A stretch of DNA of 64,000 nt from Bugulina stolonifera (GCA_935421135.1 OW285192.1:13595501-13659500), one strand, 5' to 3'. Positions 49,301 to 54,963 are shown, counted from the stretch's first letter. Translations and numbers: made by a program. Notes: generated by a model not told the origin, from the sequence alone.

Positions 49301-50585
49301 TTTCTACCATAGATGAAAATCTTGACCTAGCTCCTGTTAAGTCTTCATAACAAAGTGCCATTTTCCTCAACTTTTCCTCTCCTATCTTAAAAGGGATATT
49401 CATAGAGAGTGAAAGTGTTCTAAAATAGATGGCAAGCTCTACCACTAAGGAATTATGAGCGAGTCTGTCAACCCAATACCACATCCATGGACTATTCGTT
49501 TCTTCGATATTACTTTTGATCATATAATCCCATACAGACTTCGGGAGGACTTCCTTTAAAAGTACATATCTCCCCGCTGCTCCTTTGGTGAGAAAAGACA
49601 TGTTTGCTATGACTAAGTCTTCTTTGTATTAATACTATCATCAGTCAAACTTATCTTTTATAGTCCCACCCCAGTGGAACTCGGAATGGGCGGCGGGCCG
49701 CTGCCTAGTCGCTTGGCCCGGTGGATACGGGGCACCGGCGTCGCCTCCACGTGTACGGTCGGCGCCGCACGCAACGTGGGCGGACGCGGCTTGACCGCCT
49801 CAAACGATTGGTCGTTCGGGTGAGTGGGGGTTGCGGGGGGGGAGGGTGGGCGGCGGTGGAGGAGGGGTGGCGGTGATGACGGTGATGGCGGCGGCGGCGG
49901 CGGCGGCGGTGGTGGTGGTGGTGGTGGCGGCGGCGGCGGCGGTGGCGGTGGTGGTGGTGGCGGCGGTGGTGGTGGTGGCGGTGGTGGCGGCGGCGGCGGT
50001 GGCGGCGACGGTGGTGAGGGCGGTGGTGGTGGCGGCGGCGACGGCGGTGGTGAGGGCGGCGGTGGCGGCGGCGGCGACGGCGGTGGCGCGGACGGGACGA
50101 GGGCGGTGGCGGGGAGGCGGGAGGAGTGGGAGGTGGGGGAGGGGGAGGGGAGGAGGGTGGGACGGAGGAAGGGAAGGGGTCGTGGCCGGGTTCGGGGTCA
50201 AGTGTGCAAATGTTTTTTCGACCAATCAGAAGGGGGGATTTTGGGGTGACCTTGGCAAGGTCGTGTGCAAAATTTTTGTGCTCTTCTGTGATTGGTTGAA
50301 ATCGGAAATACCGGCTTGTGATTGGTTGAAAACAGGGGTCAATGAGTGCGTGTCTGTCTAGAAGTGCACTGACTATACTACTTTGAAACAACCAAATGTC
50401 AAAGTTTAGTTAACTTATTTATTCATTAGTACTATTGTATTATACATGTATGTGAATATCAAACAATTTACTATCAGGAAAACACCATTTTATTCAAGGT
50501 TGAACTGCTACACAAAGTTTTACATGTACAGAAAATAGTTTAAAAGCTTACCCAACAGAACTGCCACTTTAGAAAACTGCTTCAT
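37327..50585 (-). CDS. Small secreted cysteine-containing protein, intron 1 carrying a Polinton
   Basis: The model is 182 aa. Exons are 50552-50585, 39048-39172, 38439-38528, 37731-37923 and 37327-37433. Exon 1 encodes MKQFSKVAVLL and joins in phase to VAAAVLLTCTSFTQAEY, forming a typical cleavable signal peptide. The mature protein has Cys-rich segments (DYCKVDNCACF, MICNLGGYDTYC) and ends ICGLARTRSYYECIVEEAER...YYFG. All five exons match those of the plus-strand paralogue at 51309-53233 in phase and in the pattern of conserved Cys. I recognise no known family. Exon 1 is separated from exon 2 by the 10.9-kb Polinton. Without it the intron would be about 500 bp, like the paralogue's (493 bp). 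The protein probably functions outside the cell. Confidence 0.8.
39510..39515. repeat. 6-bp target site duplication (left)
   Basis: TTGAAA, identical to 50383-50388. Six base pairs is the duplication length made by Polinton/Maverick integrases. Confidence 0.95.
39516..40240. repeat. Left terminal inverted repeat of the Polinton (725 bp)
   Basis: It starts AGTAGTATAGTCAGTGCACT and ends GGTGGGACTATAA, matching the reverse complement of 49658-50382 with roughly eight substitutions. The outer 220 bp is unique sequence with a repeated AACCAATCACA motif (39575 and 39600). The middle 300 bp is a CCG/CCA/CCT trinucleotide tract. Several mismatches to the other arm lie in a poly-C run near 40047-40065, which may be a real homopolymer change or a consensus error. 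The long open frames here (poly-His/Arg, poly-Gly) come from the repeat and are unlikely to be genes. Confidence 0.95.
40541..41258. repeat. Palindromic 31-bp minisatellite array (about 700 bp)
   Basis: The left arm (about 40541-40856) repeats units of the type CCCGATGCATCCCGATGTGA followed by ATCCGAAGCCT or ATTCCGAAGCTT. The right arm (about 40862-41258) repeats the exact reverse complement. The centre is at about 40857-40862. Outer units of both arms share the GAGGCTTCGGATTC variant and inner units share GAAGCTTCGGAATC, so the arms mirror each other. The unit contains the self-complementary words GATGCATC and GAAGCTTC. Long Ser/His/Gly-rich frames through it, on both strands, are by-products of the repeat. 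It lies between the left terminal repeat and the plus-strand gene. Confidence 0.95.
41306..41312 (+). promoter_or_regulatory. TATA box of the 86-aa Polinton gene
   Basis: TATAAAG, 83 nt upstream of the ATG at 41395 and just downstream of the palindromic array. Confidence 0.55.
41395..41655 (+). CDS. Small acidic/basic Polinton protein, unknown function
   Basis: 86 aa, the only Polinton gene on the plus strand, converging with the capsid operon-like block. The N-terminal half is acidic (GIIEEEECSQ), followed by a Lys/Arg-rich helix (KRKEEVDALKEARKKGK) and a Ser/Pro-rich tail (DSPSSPERASDRGETTTTHG). No family recognised. It has its own TATA box. The codons for the last 22 residues and the stop lie within a 124-bp unit that is duplicated in tandem immediately downstream, so an earlier form of the 3' end may have differed. 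It could be an early regulatory protein. That is inference from its separate promoter and opposite orientation only. Confidence 0.55.
   Translation: MDTDNIVQNQEELFAGLTDSQMDGIIEEEECSQKRKEEVDALKEARKKGKIIGVGSPARKDLSNMVDSPSSPERASDRGETTTTHG
41590..41837 (+). repeat. 124-bp perfect tandem duplication
   Basis: Two copies (41590-41713 and 41714-41837) begin GTGGACTCTCCGTCCTCCCC and end GTATTGTTTTATTACGA. The first contains the 3' end and stop codon of the 86-aa gene. The identity of the copies shows that the duplication is recent. Confidence 0.9.
42002..42529 (-). CDS. Adenain/Ulp1-type cysteine protease (maturation protease)
   Basis: 175 aa. Polintons use this C5/C48-fold peptidase to process capsid precursors, like the adenovirus protease. 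The catalytic set is visible in the right order: His52 in GEHWISVF, Asp67 in EYFDSYG, Gln98 in CLQEES (oxyanion hole) and Cys105 in VCGDYCILFC. Adenain has the same order over a slightly longer chain. The start ATG at 42529 follows the major-capsid-like stop by 8 nt, so the two may be co-transcribed. It is the last gene of the minus-strand block. Confidence 0.9.
   Translation of the reverse strand: MDTFSISNILSDDKLSSTSFRGVMPRDHFLDSFSPSGSFVFNTQTSEKSGEHWISVFSNGKEIEYFDSYGLPPSIYPDVGKMLQQWGIPIVWNGECLQEESTNVCGDYCILFCLLRARGWSMEGIITRLSRVEGRVRDHSIRALFQRLYYNKRNNTFPLTTHVNNIMLFSPFHFD
42538..43884 (-). CDS. Major-capsid-like protein of the Polinton
   Basis: 448 aa. It opens with SSFDLFATPPTHTSVLRGEW and continues IEFNIPPADELYTDLSRSYL, HSLFSSATVQLAGQDVE and YEPNYGHRAYVENLLNYG. 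This pattern is shared by the F54H12.2-like proteins widespread in invertebrate Polinton-related elements, which I take to be double-jelly-roll major capsid (hexon) proteins. A later block (IDRIKTHFHVIPAGHQSVRV, VFVGLVNHTAKSGTYKQNPFKF) is also characteristic. Size fits. The fold assignment comes from family knowledge and is not visible directly. A TATA-like sequence lies about 90 nt upstream of the ATG, separate from the gene before it. Confidence 0.8.
   Translation of the reverse strand: MSVTHRAISLSKVSEDSPDTVDSSFDLFATPPTHTSVLRGEWVPLAPVTDSPDGTIEFNIPPADELYTDLSRSYLHTTVKVSKADGSVLPAEEQLKVVPGDNFMHSLFSSATVQLAGQDVEYEPNYGHRAYVENLLNYGKDAKSTYMKVGSGWMEDEGTGEDYDGIPPEVVEKRKKLIATSKEMSFYGRPRLSMFSQGRLIPPGVRSRLTLQRAIPQMALLAETDNPAGGAKISITKTELWIRRVQANPALQKAQMDVWVVQQESIKLPIDRIKTHFHVIPAGHQSVRVNFDQAGQKPNRVFVGLVNHTAKSGTYKQNPFKFGHNNLSSLELLIDGTPVTRRYEPNFASGKFAREFMNLFTVTNTSDADTGNEISPSKYKSCAALYAFDISGDLCDDNFHLLSNGSLSINLAFANQTQNTLGLFVYEEKDDIIYLNANHEVSMVAGMM
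43971..43977 (-). promoter_or_regulatory. TATA box of the major-capsid-like gene
   Basis: TATATAA on the minus strand, about 87 nt upstream of the ATG at 43884 and just past the stop codon of the pX-like gene. Confidence 0.5.
43990..44415 (-). CDS. Basic core / pX-like virion protein
   Basis: 141 aa. The N-terminal Tyr-rich part leads to IGSLFSGLARGVLPMLKNGA and KTIGKKLLTTGASVLGDVI, a Gly-rich amphipathic segment typical of the adenovirus pX/pVI-like minor virion proteins of Polinton-related elements. The C-terminus is strongly basic (PPAKRARVSQKSTKKKRKGR), suitable for DNA binding or nuclear import. It starts with MERNNMAP; a second Met six residues in (MAPRIVPYF) is an alternative start that matches related proteins as I recall them. 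With the upstream ATG it overlaps the end of the penton-like gene by 14 nt. Confidence 0.7.
   Translation of the reverse strand: MERNNMAPRIVPYFPDESGEMYEDYYANQVGEGMSVYRGKPIMTGNGIGSLFSGLARGVLPMLKNGAKTIGKKLLTTGASVLGDVIKGENFKSSAAKRFREAGGDLLGDVEDELREPPAKRARVSQKSTKKKRKGRKTVFD
44402..45148 (-). CDS. Penton-like minor capsid protein
   Basis: 248 aa. The N-terminus has the pattern seen in minor (single-jelly-roll) capsid proteins of Polinton-related elements: FNVTLTSNVRIGGSDTNTNA, then a segment ending QWEVGLLDIQYPASW. Later blocks are MLREQEHSVMMSRDVAWVLG and SLYVYSSVVSPRHVGDSLVP. I recognise the N-terminal strand/turn pattern from the family; the jelly-roll fold itself is inferred. It is followed directly by the pX-like and major-capsid-like genes, a capsid cluster as in other Polintons. 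A TATA-like TATAAATT lies about 35 nt upstream. Confidence 0.75.
   Translation of the reverse strand: MAFNVTLTSNVRIGGSDTNTNAHFITKLAKTLKLHSSQWEVGLLDIQYPASWRNVEDGYVVVTNTKDGVKRKCEIRSGRYASMGELLSEINRILINYDLEKVVSFYYDSLRNETFLMLREQEHSVMMSRDVAWVLGFEPDVEYAAEINRSQNPPDINAGFTSLYVYSSVVSPRHVGDSLVPLLRTVPITESERNSTVFFEFSNVQYSPVSNTSTDLIEVDIRRDDGERVSFRSGKVVLTVRFRPRGEK
45183..45190 (-). promoter_or_regulatory. TATA-like box of the penton-like gene
   Basis: TATAAATT on the minus strand between the integrase stop (45203) and the penton-like ATG (45148). Confidence 0.45.
45203..46273 (-). CDS. Polinton integrase (DD35E) with C-terminal chromodomain
   Basis: 356 aa. It is a retroviral-type integrase that inserts the element and creates 6-bp duplications. 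The catalytic triad is Asp77 (EQLQADLVDV), Asp137 (QIQTDKGKEFL) and Glu172 (AALVERFNRTLRG), giving 35-residue spacing between the second Asp and Glu. The core also has FLLTCIDAFSRKAWVFPL. An SH3-like DNA-binding region follows (KYSPGDHVRIS). A chromodomain closes the protein (residues about 318-356: RVEKVIRKRRRRGKEESFVK, then WSGYPSSFNSW), which may steer integration to marked chromatin. The ATG overlaps the end of the upstream 189-aa ORF by 13 nt. All key residues are intact. Confidence 0.95.
   Translation of the reverse strand: MDDIDEGLRDIYFSPPQPPSFGGKRKLVLASPPGINENDVEKWLRSQDAYTLHRPIRMKFTRRKTFVSGIGEQLQADLVDVRAHKDSNDGVTFLLTCIDAFSRKAWVFPLHSKSGLEVSNALISLFENESFRQIQTDKGKEFLNRRVSEVLKKYGVSHFTSENEIIKAALVERFNRTLRGKIHRLLTYRGDGRYLEDVEDLVQGYNNSFNRSIGMKPIEVDYDNQEEVWVRLNEFSPKRWLKKTRVKYSPGDHVRISMARSSFERGFTPNWSTEIFTIKAVKAHTSPPVYTLEDLNKEGVDGTFYAQELQHVNLPEIFRVEKVIRKRRRRGKEESFVKWSGYPSSFNSWIDSSQFV
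46261..46830 (-). CDS. Polinton protein with coiled coil and basic tail, unknown function
   Basis: 189 aa from the ATG at 46830. The open frame extends further only through a GTG. It starts SLKFSKKYLLMDKHTYESM, reminiscent of short N-terminal motifs on an unnamed protein found in related elements. The middle is helical and charged, and the C-terminal third is Arg/Lys/Ser-rich (REEEAQERGREKKRDDEKRR, KTRSRRKLPKT), suggesting nucleic-acid binding. The ATG sits one base after the stop of the upstream gene (TGAAATG). The 3' end overlaps the integrase start by 13 nt. The function is unknown. Confidence 0.7.
   Translation of the reverse strand: MSLKFSKKYLLMDKHTYESMNSRNNKKEGEHLPSLSTNGDLLLAEKSRKDVISNLKNSDTDIYSQLEQHAHKMNKFLKELERSRHPQQELYNTLEGINTRFNEMHTWRQREEEAQERGREKKRDDEKRRSGSRSPLPHPYRRETKPERSEAGARWSGKGENRSPIKTRSRRKLPKTPLASNSKTERWMI
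46832..47197 (-). CDS. Small conserved Polinton protein with hydrophobic Gly-rich tail
   Basis: 121 aa from the first ATG (47197); an in-frame stop lies upstream. The middle has LILALVECARNVLLGNVHLT and LNSLRRHRRAIEDLTN, then KKLILQRGGFLGLLLKPLAS and a Gly-rich end. I recall similar small proteins next to capsid genes in invertebrate Polinton-like elements. The tail resembles a membrane-active or capsid-associated peptide. The role is unproven: minor virion protein is the favoured guess. Its stop codon and the next ATG form TGAAATG, a possible stop-restart junction. Confidence 0.65.
   Translation of the reverse strand: MRYINSPEYSPRLRRNALSIYALTKASATIRDSTIAEANKDLILALVECARNVLLGNVHLTTAQLNSLRRHRRAIEDLTNSRTSVRQKKLILQRGGFLGLLLKPLASLLGGVLGGLGGGRR
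47263..47922 (-). CDS. FtsK/HerA-type genome-packaging ATPase
   Basis: 219 aa. This ATPase (A32-like) pumps DNA into the capsid in Polintons and related viruses. Walker A is GPTGSGKT at residues 21-28. Walker B is RWLIIDDLM at about 87-95, with two acidic residues. The sensor-like strand SVFFLLQNLFPKDNRTVSIN follows, with conserved Gln and Asn. Length is normal for the family. The first 98 nt overlap the end of the upstream membrane-protein ORF in another frame. Confidence 0.92.
   Translation of the reverse strand: MRPHQEIDLRLQSPFTALVCGPTGSGKTELLFSLIRRVDEIASPTPVEIIYCYGVWQRRFEDYKDKVRFHSGLIDVEMDIERDGKNRWLIIDDLMGEVGGKETTNAIFTKFSHHLNISVFFLLQNLFPKDNRTVSINSQYFFLFKNPRDGMSVTNLAKQAFPQSTRAVQEAFSDATRKPHSFLFLNLRQETPEWARLIGNFASEHSPMTVYIPNTLEYK
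47825..48232 (-). CDS. Membrane-anchored Polinton protein, unknown function
   Basis: 135 aa. An acidic N-terminal region of about 35 residues and a basic NKRKK stretch precede one membrane segment (FTFYIIIILFILSCSSLSPS), then a hydrophilic tail of about 70 residues. No family recognised. Single-pass proteins encoded beside the ATPase could act in virion morphogenesis or exit, but this is inference. The last 98 nt overlap the ATPase gene in a different frame, so either the C-terminal part is real overlapping coding or the ORF is spliced or shorter than it appears. Confidence 0.55.
   Translation of the reverse strand: MSKQEVVCRNENYEDVADGLLDEVVAISAEEGREQIGERSNKRKKFTFYIIIILFILSCSSLSPSVYTYLSDREPPNGKDKGVLKQGHFLKTNTTLLATQLDQHASTPRNRSSLAESLHSSSLWSNREWKNGTTI
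48273..49601 (-). CDS. 442-aa Polinton orphan with internal duplication and coiled coil
   Basis: First gene of the minus-strand block, starting 57 nt from the right terminal repeat. Residues 1-200 look globular and helical (LPKSVWDYMIKSN, WMWYWVDRLAHNSLVVELA). Residues 220-264 and 266-318 are a direct duplication (GELDPSKNGLEVIRSPSPG and GELDSSKNGLEEIRSPSPG). Residues about 320-400 are a highly charged coiled coil. No polymerase, helicase, nuclease or terminal-protein motif is visible. In other Polintons this position often holds replication genes, so a replication-accessory role is conceivable, but the sequence gives no proof. Confidence 0.7.
   Translation of the reverse strand: MSFLTKGAAGRYVLLKEVLPKSVWDYMIKSNIEETNSPWMWYWVDRLAHNSLVVELAIYFRTLSLSMNIPFKIGEEKLRKMALCYEDLTGARSRFSSMVETKNASVSSPLLLLRNAELSTWCRVEVEKIIEDRNWDETGVGAEATFNTHFLLYLDNEPGGEGSKNELYHRVLNILKDGARRCRFEDGKEKSRAKRSYNEESIPGLILSRGNTLYAGRLFGELDPSKNGLEVIRSPSPGDARLEVRETSTGETNQVMIEEVEMCDIGELDSSKNGLEEIRSPSPGEARVEVRETSTGENKQIMIEEQTHVETKEEVEMCDKREQEIRKIEQELALKKVELAGALGWKEALEMQQRIDARKERRTNRIAFLEKKLTEERMEKERLMMEIERLQKEEEEEKMDSVSIIDHIIPHLANKLDDNDAKAEGEDSKLPQWVPTGESNDE
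49655..49662 (-). promoter_or_regulatory. TATA box at the inner edge of the right terminal repeat
   Basis: TATAAAAG on the minus strand, about 54 nt upstream of the 442-aa gene. It straddles the boundary of the inverted repeat. The left repeat copy reads TATAATG and lacks the full box. Confidence 0.55.
49658..50382. repeat. Right terminal inverted repeat of the Polinton (725 bp)
   Basis: Reverse complement of 39516-40240, ending TATACTACT. It has the same trinucleotide-repeat core, here read as GGC/GGT, and the same paired TGATTGGTTGAAA motifs near the outer end (50290 and 50319). It contains a TCCGCC/CGGTG-rich core in place of the long poly-C run in the left copy. Confidence 0.95.
50383..50388. 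repeat. 6-bp target site duplication (right)
   Basis: TTGAAA, identical to 39510-39515. Confidence 0.95.
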
Positions 50586-51308
50586 CTTGGACTGACTTTG
50601 TTGAAGTACTTCGTGCTGAGTGTTTGTTGGCTGTCTCAGCTCAACAACCTTGTTGAAACCTACATGTATTTATAATATGCTACTCTGTGTACTAATAATG
50701 GCTTCACTAATCCCATAATTATCACAAGGAATTCTGTTTTACAGAATTTTCTGACATTTAAATGACCAGTTAAGGTTTGATTGCACAGTTCCAACAAATA
50801 GTGGGACACTCAATGCGATGCTGCAATAGTCACTTTATGATATTTATGGAGTCAACTAGACTTTTTCCACTACAAAAGGAGAATTTAAAATGCTTTATTT
50901 CTGTCTAGTTCAATTATAATTGTAATTGCAGATCGTTCAGCATGTAATTATTCAGAGAGAAAAGAATTACTAGGTCTGTGTTAGTAGAACACAGGCAATT
51001 TAGGTTGACATTATCAACAAAGTAGAATGAAAATTTTGGATTAAGTGAGTTATGCATAAGTAAAATATTACTTTAGAATTTGTCGAACTGTACAATTAGT
51101 GTTCTCTATTTTCAGTTTGTTAGAAAATACATGCATTTATCCCATAAATCATTTACCTTCTATTGTGAGCAATTTACCTTTATGTGTATTTAATTCTATT
51201 TAAGCACAACCAGGTCTAGTAGATCTGTTATATAAGAGGTTACACACTGTAGTGTACATGTAGGAGGGTTTTGTATACCAGCAGAAAGAACAGAGGCAGT
51301 CAGTCGTA
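50586..51308. promoter_or_regulatory. Probable shared promoter of the two head-to-head secreted-protein genes
   Basis: 723 bp between divergent start codons of the paralogues. It must hold both promoters. A TTATATAAGAGG stretch at about 51228 lies about 80 nt upstream of the plus-strand ATG and can serve as its TATA box. Confidence 0.5.
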
Positions 51309-53233
51309 ATGGTGAAATATATGAATAAGATTGTAATGGTCGTGGGTAAGTATTTCAGTAAAATATAGTTAATAAGATATAAATAACTATTCAATCATGT
51401 TGGCTGCTAAAGAAGATCTTCCATAAAAATTAAACTTGTCTCTCTCGACTCTGCCACTTTTTCCAGTTGTATCTGACTACAAAAGGAGAAATACCATATT
51501 ATTGTCTGTCAGCTACATGTAGTATCATTACAGGTCAGATAATATATCTACCTCTGATAACAATACCAGTAAGAGATATACCAGATTCCATAATATTATA
51601 ATTATGACTTGGTGGGATAATCAGTGTTACAATCTGTCCAGAAGAGGAAGTTAAATTGCAGCTGGCTTCAGCCAATAAAAACTCTCCAGGTGTTCTGTCA
51701 CCTATCTTGCAACTGTTAGACAGAAAAGGTTGCTAGCTCTGCATGAATTACATATATTCTGTCTAATGTTTTAGCAAAACATTATTTTTTGTCATAGGCT
51801 GCTATTTGGCTAATGATTTTGAATTTCTTTTGTTGTAGTTGCATCAGCCATGCTGATTTGCTTAGCACGAGTGGAGGCTGCACCAAGTCATCATTCTATT
51901 GACAGAAACATTGCCAGCCAGAGTCAGGTGCTCTCTAGTATAATTGGGAGTTGGTTGGTAAGGAAAAGCTACTCAATCATGTGATTACTGTAGATAAAGC
52001 ATCACATAAAATGATGTAGGAATAGTATAACTGTAAGCTAATAGAATAGGCTATTATTCAATATAATTCTATTATCGTGCTATGCTAAAGTAAAGTAAAG
52101 TTGTAATGCAAAGAAATACAAGACATACTAACATTTTAATACCTAGTGCTGTATTTCAGGATTCAAATGAAAGAGATGGGGGTCTGGCAGGATTCACCTT
52201 TCAATGTCAATTAAAGGGAGACAGTTGTTGCTCCAGTTTTGTCTCTCAGAATAGAACTCAGGTAAGCTAATACCTATTAACCCAAGTAGTCTTTTGACAT
52301 AAAACTCTTGTCTTTTATTGGATATACAATGTACATATTATATTATATATATATTATTCTTTTCCCATGTAATTTACCCCCCTCTGGTCTGCTATTCTGT
52401 CTTGCCTGTAGTTTATAGCCTTTGCTAGAGAACCACAGTAGTCTACAGGTCAAACACATTCTTGAAGATGTGAAATTTATTAGTTTTGAAATGTCTATCA
52501 GTTAATTAAATATTTTATCTATTGCTTGGCTCCGCTACAGAACTGATTCACCAATGAATGTTTTCTACATATTATACTTATTACATAATGTTGTGAATAA
52601 AACCCATCTGTGAACACTTTAGATTGCTCAGCAACTGGTTGAGATACACTACAGATTTGCTAACTGCCTAGAAGCTCAGCACATACTGAAAGATGGGGTT
52701 AGAGAAGACATTTTAAAATATAACATTAAACTTATCTGCACTCTGGGTGGGTTTTCCAACTACTGTGAGTCTGGAAAACTTGTACTAAAGAGTAATCCAT
52801 TTGGATCAGCATGTCAAGGTAAGGTGTCAGGTGACTGCTCAGTTAAACCAATCAAATTACTCTAAGAGACATCATATGGATGATTAAAGGTATATTGATA
52901 CCTAGATAAGGTGTTAATAAAAGTATCGTACAATTGATTAGTAGCTCTGAACTATAATAATAAGTAAGCTGGAACCCTGTGTAAACATTAAAAAATACAT
53001 GCTCAATTTGAGTTTTACGTTTGAGTGCTTTTACTGTACATGTACTGAGACTTTTGTTGTTTCTTTTAGGCACGACTTACAGCTCGATATGTGGATTAGC
53101 TAAAACCAAAAGTTACTATGATTGCATAGTCCAACAAGCAACCAAGTTAGGAATAGCTAGACTATTATACTGCCCCCTGCAGGTAAAAAGCATTATCTCA
53201 CAAATATTTGGAGAAGTGCTTGCCAAAGTCTAG
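51309..53233 (+). CDS. Small secreted cysteine-containing protein, paralogue
   Basis: The model is 205 aa. Exons are 51309-51345, 51839-51957, 52160-52261, 52623-52818 and 53070-53233. The signal peptide (MVKYMNKIVMVVVASAMLIC...VEA) is split by intron 1 exactly as in the minus-strand paralogue. The mature part has FQCQLKGDSCCSSF, a helix with NCLEAQHILKDG, LICTLGGFSNYCESGK and ICGLAKTKSYYDCIVQQA. The Cys pattern and exon phases match the paralogue. Family unknown. After IARLL the reading frame enters the left inverted repeat of a transposon (53170), which supplies about 20 C-terminal residues and the stop codon; the paralogue ends at about this point. Confidence 0.78.
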
Positions 53234-54963
53234 TTATAAAGCACAAAGTAAATTTTTTCTGTTGAACTTATAGATTAGGTAATTCTGGTTCACATAATAA
53301 CAACTATGTTTGGCTGGACTAATTAGTCTTGGTGTTAATCCTATTAAATGCCTCTTGTGTGCAGTTTGGTCAACAATTCCATTGTGTGTTCTGCAGTAGA
53401 AAAGCATTATGACTTGATAATGCTTTATTCATTCATATTTCATGATGTAGCCATGCTCCCTATGCAGTCACACAAAGCATTATCTCAATGGAAATGTATA
53501 TAAACTGTAATATTATAATATTTTGAATGTTAGGTAGTCCTTTAGCCATGCAGCCTGCAATAAGGAATAGCAAAAAAGTGGTGCTGTAGCACTTGCCAGG
53601 CTTTAAGTCAGCTTGTTTCACCAAACCATTGTACAATACATTCACCCTGAAAAATGGGCTCACTATGGAAATTACAGGCAGGTCATAGGGCTGAAGGTGT
53701 AATAACATCATCGCTAATAGTATCACATGATGAAGGCAAACAGTTTAATAAATATTAGTAATCTTTACTATAATATCTATTAATATTCCTTCCTGTAGTA
53801 GCCTAATATTACATGTATATCAGATGACAAAATTATTATAATATTCATTGACTCATTGTATATATAATGTAATTGATAACATACATGTAATAACAATATA
53901 AAAATTTGAGGTAGATCTTAAATACAAATTTATACAGTAGTTTATAGCATAGTCTAATGTAATAAATGTACACCATAACAATGTGATTAGACAAACATAT
54001 TATGTGACCCTTGCTATCAGAATCAGACAATGAGAAGGCCATAAAAGTTTGGTGAAGTTCAACTTTGAGGAGCTTTAACCACTAATAATACACAGTTTAC
54101 ATGACGTAGTTTTTGATAACGCTGACAGTTCATTATCTTTATTGTGGGTGTTTCTACTTATTAGCACGTGAAGTGGTTGGGAGTAGAAAGATTTGCCGAT
54201 TGATAAAAGCCTTGCTGCAATTTTATCGACCTCTTGATGCCTGATTATGACAGAAGGAGTCACATATGATAATAATATTGCAGTGCGATACATTATGCTA
54301 TATATTCTATATAAAATGCATAATATTACAATATTATATTGCACTGCAATAATTTATGACTATATTAAACTATGTCATAGTACAATAATACATGCAAGTG
54401 ATGCTATTGACGACAATTTTGTGCCTTCAGCTCTATACGACCTGCCTATAATTTCCATATAAATTCCATTTGTCAGAGTGAACGTTTGGTGAAATGCTAT
54501 GACTGGTTTGGTAAAGCAAACTGACTTAAAGCCTGGCAAGTGCGGCAGCACCACTTTTTTTTGCTATTCCTTGGTGCAGGCTGCATGGCTAAAGGACTAC
54601 CAAACATTCAAAATGTTATAATATTTCAGTCTATATACATTTTCATAGAGATAATGCTTTTCGTGACTGCATAGCAAGCATGGCTACATCATGAAATATG
54701 AATGAATAAAGCATTACAAGTGATAATGCTTTTCTACTGCAGAACGCACAATGGGATTGTTGACCTAACTGCACACAAAAGGCATTTAATAGGATTAACA
54801 CTAAGACTAATTAGTCCAGCCAAACATAATTGTTATTATATGAACCAGAATTCCCTAATCTATGAGTTCAACAGAAAAAATCAACTTTGTACTTTATAGG
54901 TAGACTTTGGCACGCACTTCTCCAAATAATTGTGAGATAATGCTTTTTACCTGCAGAGGGCAG
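53170..54963. mobile_element. Long-terminal-inverted-repeat (foldback) DNA element
   Basis: The left arm (53170 to about 53705) and right arm (about 54425 to 54963) are diverged inverted copies about 540 bp long. Their outer ends are CTGCCCCCTGCAGGTAAAAA and the mirror ending CCTGCAGAGGGCAG. TATA flanks both sides (53166-53169 and 54964-54967). The 700-bp interior is AT-rich and non-coding, and includes a secondary palindrome around 54280-54355 built on TATTGCAGTGC. The arms differ by many substitutions and small indels, so the insertion is old. Confidence 0.88.

Larger units (their letters stand above)
39516..50382. mobile_element. Complete Polinton/Maverick virus-like transposon lacking DNA polymerase B
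   Basis: 10,867 bp with 725-bp terminal inverted repeats, AG at the left end and CT at the right, and TTGAAA duplications. It encodes an integrase, packaging ATPase, adenain-type protease, penton-like and major-capsid-like proteins, a pX-like core protein, and several unassigned ORFs, all intact. Typical Polintons are 15-20 kb and carry a protein-primed family B polymerase. None of the ORFs here shows polymerase motifs, and no unassigned space is large enough for one. Near-identical terminal repeats and open frames indicate recent insertion. Confidence 0.95.

Noticed and set aside
42002..49601. Exogenous adenovirus or contamination
   Set aside because: Protease and core proteins are adenovirus-like only in family. 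Target duplications, host exons on both sides and a chromodomain integrase show an integrated Polinton.
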